Positions 14,778 through 18,469 of a stretch of 18,469 bases of DNA are shown in pieces; within the stretch, counting starts at the first letter, position 1, and every line of letters starts with the position of its first letter. A model generated the notes under the pieces. The model made no database searches, was not told the DNA's origin, and worked only from the letters and a program-made list of their open reading frames with translations. A program made the translations under genes and the position numbers. Source of the DNA: a bacterium (GTDB taxonomy: Bacteria > Pseudomonadota > Gammaproteobacteria > Burkholderiales > Methylophilaceae); assembly GCA_027310505.1 (NCBI GenBank), contig DAIDAS010000450.1, forward strand, positions 1 through 18,469, given 5' to 3'.

Positions 14778-15254
14778 ATGAATTGGTACCTTCGCGCGGA
14801 ATCCTGGTCACTCATACTACGCAAATATCTGCCGCGCCTGACTCTTTGCAGTCTGATATGGGAGATTGTGCAGTTGCCGCTTTATACGATCTCAAAAGAG
14901 TTGCGTTGGAAACAGCTTGCTTTCAATGTTGCGCACTGTACTGTGGGCGATACGATGATCGGAACGATCGCATTGGTGTTGGCTTTGACGTTATGCCGTG
15001 CCGGCAAACCAACCAACTGGCACAGGACAAAGGTCGGCATCGTGGCGATCGTTATCGCGGTTGCCTATACCGTATTGAGCGAGCGCATCAATCTGGCACG
15101 GGGTAGTTGGTCGTACTCGATATGGATGCCGATATTGCCCTGGTTCGAAGTAGGACTATCGCCCATTGTGCAATGGCTGGTTGTGCCGTTTGTCGCGTGG
15201 CGATGGGCAAATCGGCAAAACATTCAAATGCAGCGTTTCAAACGAGGTGTTTGA
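14778..15254 (+). CDS. Polytopic membrane protein, unknown function (158 aa)
   Basis: A hydrophobic protein with about four membrane segments (near 15-35, 54-73, 85-103, 118-142). Recognisable conserved-looking blocks are LCSLIWEIVQLPLYTI, NVAHCTVGDTMIG, TVLSERIN and WSYSIWMPILPWFEVGLSPIVQWLVVP; charged and polar residues (Glu in WEIVQ, His and Asp in AHCTVGD, Glu in SERIN) fall in or beside helices and may form a site. I cannot name the family. It begins 30 bp after the patatin gene on the same strand and may be co-transcribed; the ribosome site is weak. It ends before the convergent AraC gene. Confidence 0.75.
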   Translation: MNWYLRAESWSLILRKYLPRLTLCSLIWEIVQLPLYTISKELRWKQLAFNVAHCTVGDTMIGTIALVLALTLCRAGKPTNWHRTKVGIVAIVIAVAYTVLSERINLARGSWSYSIWMPILPWFEVGLSPIVQWLVVPFVAWRWANRQNIQMQRFKRGV

Positions 15255-15340
15255 CTTTCATCTTTCATTTACGATGACGTTTCACTTTCCGATTCGCTGT
15301 TGAGTGATCTGGATCAAATTTATACAAACGATACAGCTAG

Positions 15341-16183
15341 CTACCGGAATGATGGACGCACTCGTTGTTGCGCCTTGAGCCACACCGCAGGAGAACACCC
15401 CAGTTTGCGCACAAAGACGCGGGTTAACGCGCTGGCACTGCCATACCCGACGTCGTAGGCTACGTGTTTAAGCTGCATCCCTTGTTTCAACAAACGTTGT
15501 GCCGCCATGACACGCCATGCGGCCAGATAGTCAACCGGTGTCTCGCCGGTGACTTCACGAAAGCGCGCTGCAAAACGCGCACGCGACATGCCAGCCAGGT
15601 CCGCCATCTGCGCCAGTTCCCAGTTGTGGGCGAAGTCTGCGTGCATGGCCGTCAGCGCTTTTGCCAGGCGGCTGTCGGCGAGCCCTGCCAGCGTACCGCT
15701 CTGCGTCAAACCTTGGTCGATGCAATGGCGCAGCAAACGGATCATCAATACTTCGCACAGGCGATCAAGCGCCGCCTGGCTGCCACATTGTTCAGAAAAG
15801 GCTTCGTCGAACATCAGGCTCAGCAAGGCTTCCACGCCAGGCAATGCAGCGAGCGTCACCTGTACAACATTGGGTAATGAATCAGAAACAGGATTGCTCC
15901 TGCCGCCGCCAAACTGAATCGTGCCGCACATCACATCCGCACCCACTTTATCATCGGCAATCAGGCGGTGCGCATCGGGACGCGGCAGGAACAGGATGGT
16001 TGGTTCGGTGATGGCAATTACCTCGCCGGAAGCGCCAATCATTTGGGCAGACCCACGCCGTACCAAATGGATATGTCCTCGCATCGGGTCTTCGCGAAAA
16101 TCGTGAGCGCCGCAGATGTTCCCGGTGTAGAACACACCCCCGTGCAATGTGAATTGCGCCAGGAGCGGCGTCAGTCTATCCAT
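15341..16183 (-). CDS. AraC family regulator with cupin domain (280 aa)
   Basis: A transcription regulator with an N-terminal cupin_6-type sensory domain (residues 5-160, e.g. HIHLVRRGSAQMI and TILFLPRPDAHRL) and a C-terminal double helix-turn-helix AraC domain (about 178-278: NWELAQMADLAGMSRARFAARFREVTGETPVDYLAAWRVMAAQRLL, then LKHVAYDVGYGSASALTRVFVRKLGCSP). Members of this cupin group often sense small hydrophobic compounds or redox-active molecules and regulate adjacent oxidoreductases. The effector cannot be deduced. It lies 51 bp after the anti-sigma gene on the same strand, so read-through is possible. The ribosome site is weak (GTGAGCC). It is convergent to the membrane-protein gene at 14778. 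Confidence 0.9.
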   Translation of the reverse strand: MDRLTPLLAQFTLHGGVFYTGNICGAHDFREDPMRGHIHLVRRGSAQMIGASGEVIAITEPTILFLPRPDAHRLIADDKVGADVMCGTIQFGGGRSNPVSDSLPNVVQVTLAALPGVEALLSLMFDEAFSEQCGSQAALDRLCEVLMIRLLRHCIDQGLTQSGTLAGLADSRLAKALTAMHADFAHNWELAQMADLAGMSRARFAARFREVTGETPVDYLAAWRVMAAQRLLKQGMQLKHVAYDVGYGSASALTRVFVRKLGCSPAVWLKAQQRVRPSFR

Positions 16184-16234
16184 GGCTCACAGACAACAAA
16201 ACGACAATGCATTGCGCAGCCGTCGTCACGATGC

Positions 16235-16438
16235 CTATTTGTCCTTCTTGTCGGCACGTTCATCTGCGCCTTTGGCATAAGCACGCGCCGCTTGGCGAAG
16301 CGTGACCATCTGTTTGCCGAAATTGCGGCAGCCGGAACACATCATCACATGCATTTTGAGCGACATGCGCTCTTGCAAGGTCAGCTGCCTTTCTTGCGAT
16401 TCCGAGTACAGACGTGTGACATTTTTGCAGTTCAACAT
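16235..16438 (-). CDS. Zinc-binding anti-sigma factor (67 aa)
   Basis: A short anti-sigma factor of the zf-HC2/ZAS type: MLNCKNVTRLYSESQERQLTLQERMSLKMHVMMCSGCRNF. The metal site is H-x3-C-x2-C (His30, Cys34, Cys37), with another cysteine at position 4. No membrane helix is present, so it is cytosolic and probably releases sigma on oxidation or metal loss at the Zn site. ATG at 16438 is preceded by AAGGGAG and overlaps the sigma stop (ATGTTGA), the usual sigma/anti-sigma coupling. Similar short soluble ZAS proteins partner ECF factors that control DUF2282/DUF692 operons, for example MseR with sigma E in Neisseria. Confidence 0.88.
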   Translation of the reverse strand: MLNCKNVTRLYSESQERQLTLQERMSLKMHVMMCSGCRNFGKQMVTLRQAARAYAKGADERADKKDK

Positions 16439-17070
16439 GGTCGTTCTCCCTTCGCGAACCACTGGTTCTCCAGGCATTCGCGCAACCGTATCCGGCTACG
16501 GTGCAACATTACATTCAAATTGCTTACGGTAATGCCGACGGCCGCACAGATTTCATCAGAATCGAGTTCGATAAATTCACGCATCATGAAGACGCGCGCT
16601 TGATGGCCGGGCAAATTTTCCAGGCATGCTTGAAATACGCGCCAGAAATCACCTTCATGCATCGCCCCCTCCGGATTACCCCATGTGGCCGGTCGCTCGT
16701 CTGCTTGCCAAAAGCCTTTTTTATCGAATAATTCCGAAAAATCCTCCTCTTCCTCTTCGTCGTGCATGAGGTTGCTGGCCTCGGCCATGCGCTGCTTTTG
16801 ACGCAAGGTGTCTGCGATCTTGTTTTTGAGGATGGCAAACACCCAGGTTTTTAACGCGGCCCGGCCGGCAAATGATTTGGCATTCTTGAGCGCACCGATC
16901 AGCGCCTCTTGCACGGCATCTTCGGCAAGATGGGAATCGGACAGTTGCAGGGTCGCAAATTTATGCATCTGGCGCCGCAAGCTTTCCAGAAATTCCGTGT
17001 CCGAGAGCAAGGACGTGTTCTCTGATTCAGCAGAGCCAACACCTGACGCTACTGTGATCGCCTTATTCAT
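16432..17070 (-). CDS. ECF RNA polymerase sigma factor (212 aa)
   Basis: A group IV sigma factor. Region 2 covers about residues 28-97 (FATLQLSDSHLAEDAVQEALIGALKNAKSFAGRAALKTWVFAILKNKIADTLRQKQR), an acidic linker follows (DEEEEEDFSELF, 104-115), and region 4 covers 142-200 (LENLPGHQARVFMMREFIELDSDEICAAVGITVSNLNVMLHRSRIRLRECL). The N-terminal 25 residues are an uncommon low-complexity extension. ATG at 17070 has GAGG upstream and lies inside the last codons of the NrtS-like gene. Directly downstream is its anti-sigma factor. The candidate target promoters are the two GTGTAAGAAA-N11-CCACGAC sites at 5786-5813 and 6522-6549. Confidence 0.93.
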   Translation of the reverse strand: MNKAITVASGVGSAESENTSLLSDTEFLESLRRQMHKFATLQLSDSHLAEDAVQEALIGALKNAKSFAGRAALKTWVFAILKNKIADTLRQKQRMAEASNLMHDEEEEEDFSELFDKKGFWQADERPATWGNPEGAMHEGDFWRVFQACLENLPGHQARVFMMREFIELDSDEICAAVGITVSNLNVMLHRSRIRLRECLENQWFAKGERPC

Positions 17071-17287
17071 CCTCGTCCCTCGTTAGCTGGTTTCTTGCAG
17101 CACTATAGCTCGCAACGCAGTACGGCACAAAATAATTCAACAACAGATGGAACCATGCGATGTTATTTCCTGTCAGGATATGTTCGCCCTGATTAATTGC
17201 ATTCAGTGCGGTTCCAACGACCAACGAGACGCGCAATGCGCTGACCGCAATTTGCCTGGAAAAACACAACCGAAAAAACGATCTCAT
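17063..17287 (-). CDS. NrtS-like small membrane protein (74 aa)
   Basis: A 74-residue membrane protein with two helices (about 13-31 and 43-62). The pattern ALRVSLVVGTALNAINQGEHILTGNNIAWFHLLLNYFVPYCVASYSAA matches the NrtS family, reported as nitrate/nitrite transport-related small proteins. ATG at 17287 overlaps the HD-GYP stop (ATGA) and its TAA lies within the ECF sigma start codons, so the gene is embedded in a fully overlapping operon. The acidic tail DEDE is contributed by the overlap. Transport function is by family name only; why it sits with a sigma factor is unclear. Confidence 0.78.
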   Translation of the reverse strand: MRSFFRLCFSRQIAVSALRVSLVVGTALNAINQGEHILTGNNIAWFHLLLNYFVPYCVASYSAARNQLTRDEDE

Positions 17288-18237
17288 CGCGCTGCTCTGA
17301 TCGGCAGCGAAGCGGCCTTTATCAGATCCGCAATCGGCAGCGCTTCCACCGCCGCACGCACCGTGCGGGCAATCAACGCAGAATCGACTTCGGGTTCCAG
17401 ATCGACGGCCTGCCCCTGCTTGCCGGTAGGGACGGCGACCAGATTGGCGTCCTGTTTTTTTAATGCAAATCCGCCGCCGCAGTTGCGGCAGTAGAGATGA
17501 TCGCCCTCGTTGTTCTCGCGGGTGATCACCAGTGTCGGCCCGCACATCGGGCATGATTGCAGCGGAATGTTTTCATCGCTGTGACCCATCACATGATCCA
17601 GTTCGCCTGCTTCGCCCAGCGCGATGAAAATATCGACATAGTGCGCATCAAATTGGCTGCCGCGATACTGGCGCAAAATTGCAATCGCCTTGTCGCGCGG
17701 CATGCCGGGGCGATACGGGCGATGGCTGGTCATCGCATCGAACGCATCGCAAATGCCGACAATGCGCGCCATATCGGGAATCGAATCGCCCGCCAGTCCG
17801 CGCGGATAACCGAGGCCGTCGGGTCGTTCATGATGCAACAGCACGGCGTCGCTGACCAGTTGTGCCAGCGGGTGCCCGGACAGCATGCGCATGCCGATCG
17901 TCGGATGGGTCTTGATGACCGCATATTCTTCATCGGTCAGGCGGTCCGTTTTACGCAGGATCGCATCGGGTACGCCGACTTTGCCGAGATCATGCAGGAA
18001 GCCGCCGAGCCCGATACGCGCAGCGTCGGCATTGTTGAATCCAGCCCGTTCTGCCAGCAGGCGTGCATAGCGCGATACCCGCCACAGATGCCCGCCTGTG
18101 TAAGGATCGCGCGCCTCGACAAACCAGGCCATGGTCAGCAAGCTGGCCAGCAAATGACTGGAATGGGTCGCAACATCAACCGGGGCAGGTTCTGCATCCG
18201 GGCCGAGCCAATGGCTTAATTGTTTGATGACATTCAT
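17284..18237 (-). CDS. HD-GYP phosphodiesterase with C-terminal zinc ribbon (317 aa)
   Basis: An HD-GYP domain protein, probably hydrolysing cyclic-di-GMP. The metal site reads HDLGK (His82, Asp83), with H111, H135-H136 and the diagnostic HHERPDGLGYPRGL (GYP at 143-145), then CDAFDAMTSHRPYR. After the catalytic domain (to about 210) comes CPMC (Cys229, Cys232) and CRNC (Cys250, Cys253), a four-cysteine zinc ribbon that is unusual at this position. No transmembrane helix is evident. The start at 18237 has a strong AAGGAGG site and overlaps the stop of the upstream flavin oxidoreductase. It is in one operon with the ECF sigma factor. The target of the ribbon (metal or nucleic acid sensing, protein contact) is unknown. 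Confidence 0.9.
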   Translation of the reverse strand: MNVIKQLSHWLGPDAEPAPVDVATHSSHLLASLLTMAWFVEARDPYTGGHLWRVSRYARLLAERAGFNNADAARIGLGGFLHDLGKVGVPDAILRKTDRLTDEEYAVIKTHPTIGMRMLSGHPLAQLVSDAVLLHHERPDGLGYPRGLAGDSIPDMARIVGICDAFDAMTSHRPYRPGMPRDKAIAILRQYRGSQFDAHYVDIFIALGEAGELDHVMGHSDENIPLQSCPMCGPTLVITRENNEGDHLYCRNCGGGFALKKQDANLVAVPTGKQGQAVDLEPEVDSALIARTVRAAVEALPIADLIKAASLPIRAAR

Positions 18238-18469
18238 GTTGCCTCCTTCGAGACCAATGTATCATGTCGCCGCGCTGAATTGGAATGCCGCGCAATGAAG
18301 CCACGGTCGATCCGGTCTTTCCAGCGCCAGACCCATGCGCCTTCCGCGCTGAACCCGCCCCATGATGCGATTGCGTATTTTTCACCGCATGCCAACAGGT
18401 ACAACGAGCGTTTGCGTGGTTTGTAGGTTTCGAGCGGATGCCGCTTCAGCGTTGCCAGCAGATTGGTGG
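18234..18469 (-). CDS. C-terminal end of a FAD/NAD(P) oxidoreductase, cut by the window edge
   Basis: The minus-strand frame entering from the right edge is open for 77 codons and ends in TGA at 18236-18234, overlapping the HD-GYP ATG by 4 bp. It reads NLLATLKRHPLETYKPRKRSL..., continues with the strand LYLLACGEKYAIASWG, and then GAWVWRWKDRIDRGFIARHS. This resembles the C-terminus of NADH dehydrogenase-like/TIGR03169 pyridine nucleotide-disulfide oxidoreductases, which end in a KDxIDRxF membrane-facing segment. It is 5'-partial, so the FAD and NAD sites cannot be checked. It is probably the upstream gene of the HD-GYP/NrtS/sigma operon, whose promoter would then lie outside the window. Confidence 0.65.
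   Translation of the reverse strand, partial: TNLLATLKRHPLETYKPRKRSLYLLACGEKYAIASWGGFSAEGAWVWRWKDRIDRGFIARHSNSARRHDTLVSKEAT

Noticed and set aside
15255..15340. Terminator between the convergent membrane-protein and AraC genes
   Set aside because: AT-richer sequence but no convincing hairpin found by eye.
17081..17099. Possible third ECF-type site (minus strand, TGCAAGAA then CGAG) before the sigma gene
   Set aside because: The first block differs at one base, the spacing is 16 rather than 15 to a CGAG instead of CGAC, and the second block is the sigma ribosome site.
17557..18219. 220-codon plus-strand open frame opposite the HD-GYP gene
   Set aside because: Antisense shadow; no ribosome site or recognisable domain.

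Overview
The window is a gene-dense stretch of bacterial chromosome. Gene families, moderate G+C, short intergenic gaps and many 4-bp ATGA/GTGA stop/start overlaps suggest a betaproteobacterium, probably Oxalobacteraceae of the Herminiimonas/Janthinobacterium kind. That placement is an inference from gene content; no rRNA or other marker gene is present. I see no tRNA, rRNA, CRISPR array or insertion sequence. Nearly every gene relates to metals and metalloids, thiols/redox or stress control.

Layout. (1) 18-5718, minus strand: a six-gene operon read from right to left: arsS (radical SAM arsenosugar enzyme), a fusion of a VTT/TVP38 membrane domain to a mercuric-reductase-like flavoenzyme, a DUF547 protein, two small glycosyltransferase-type enzymes (TIGR04283 and TIGR04282 families), and an exported thioredoxin-like protein. 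(2) 5719-5935: a divergent promoter region. (3) 5936-9203, plus strand: a 59-residue membrane peptide, a glutaredoxin, then a complete bufferin-type operon: precursor peptide BufA (DUF2282), MNIO enzyme BufB (DUF692), partner protein BufC (DUF2063) and a DoxX membrane protein. A YiiX-like cysteine hydrolase follows (9231-10016). (4) 10037-13415: a mercury-resistance cluster, with an AhpD-like protein and merR on the minus strand and merC-merA divergently on the plus strand. (5) 13602-15254, plus strand: a patatin-like phospholipase and a polytopic membrane protein. (6) 15341-18469, minus strand: an AraC-type regulator and, upstream of it, an overlapping operon of a flavin oxidoreductase (cut by the window edge), an HD-GYP phosphodiesterase with a zinc ribbon, an NrtS-like membrane protein, an ECF sigma factor and its zinc-binding anti-sigma factor.

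How the parts may work together. The main observation is a long two-block motif, GTGTAAGAAA-N11-CCACGAC. It occurs once in front of arsS (minus strand, 5813-5786) and once in front of bufA (plus strand, 6522-6549), with identical spacing and 17 matching positions. It has the form of an ECF sigma promoter, and the ECF/anti-sigma pair about 10 kb away is an obvious candidate to read it. If so, one stress-responsive sigma factor would switch on both the bufferin (RiPP metallophore) operon and an arsS operon that lacks arsM and carries a membrane-tethered flavoenzyme. The mer genes look separately controlled by MerR through a 19-bp-spaced promoter.
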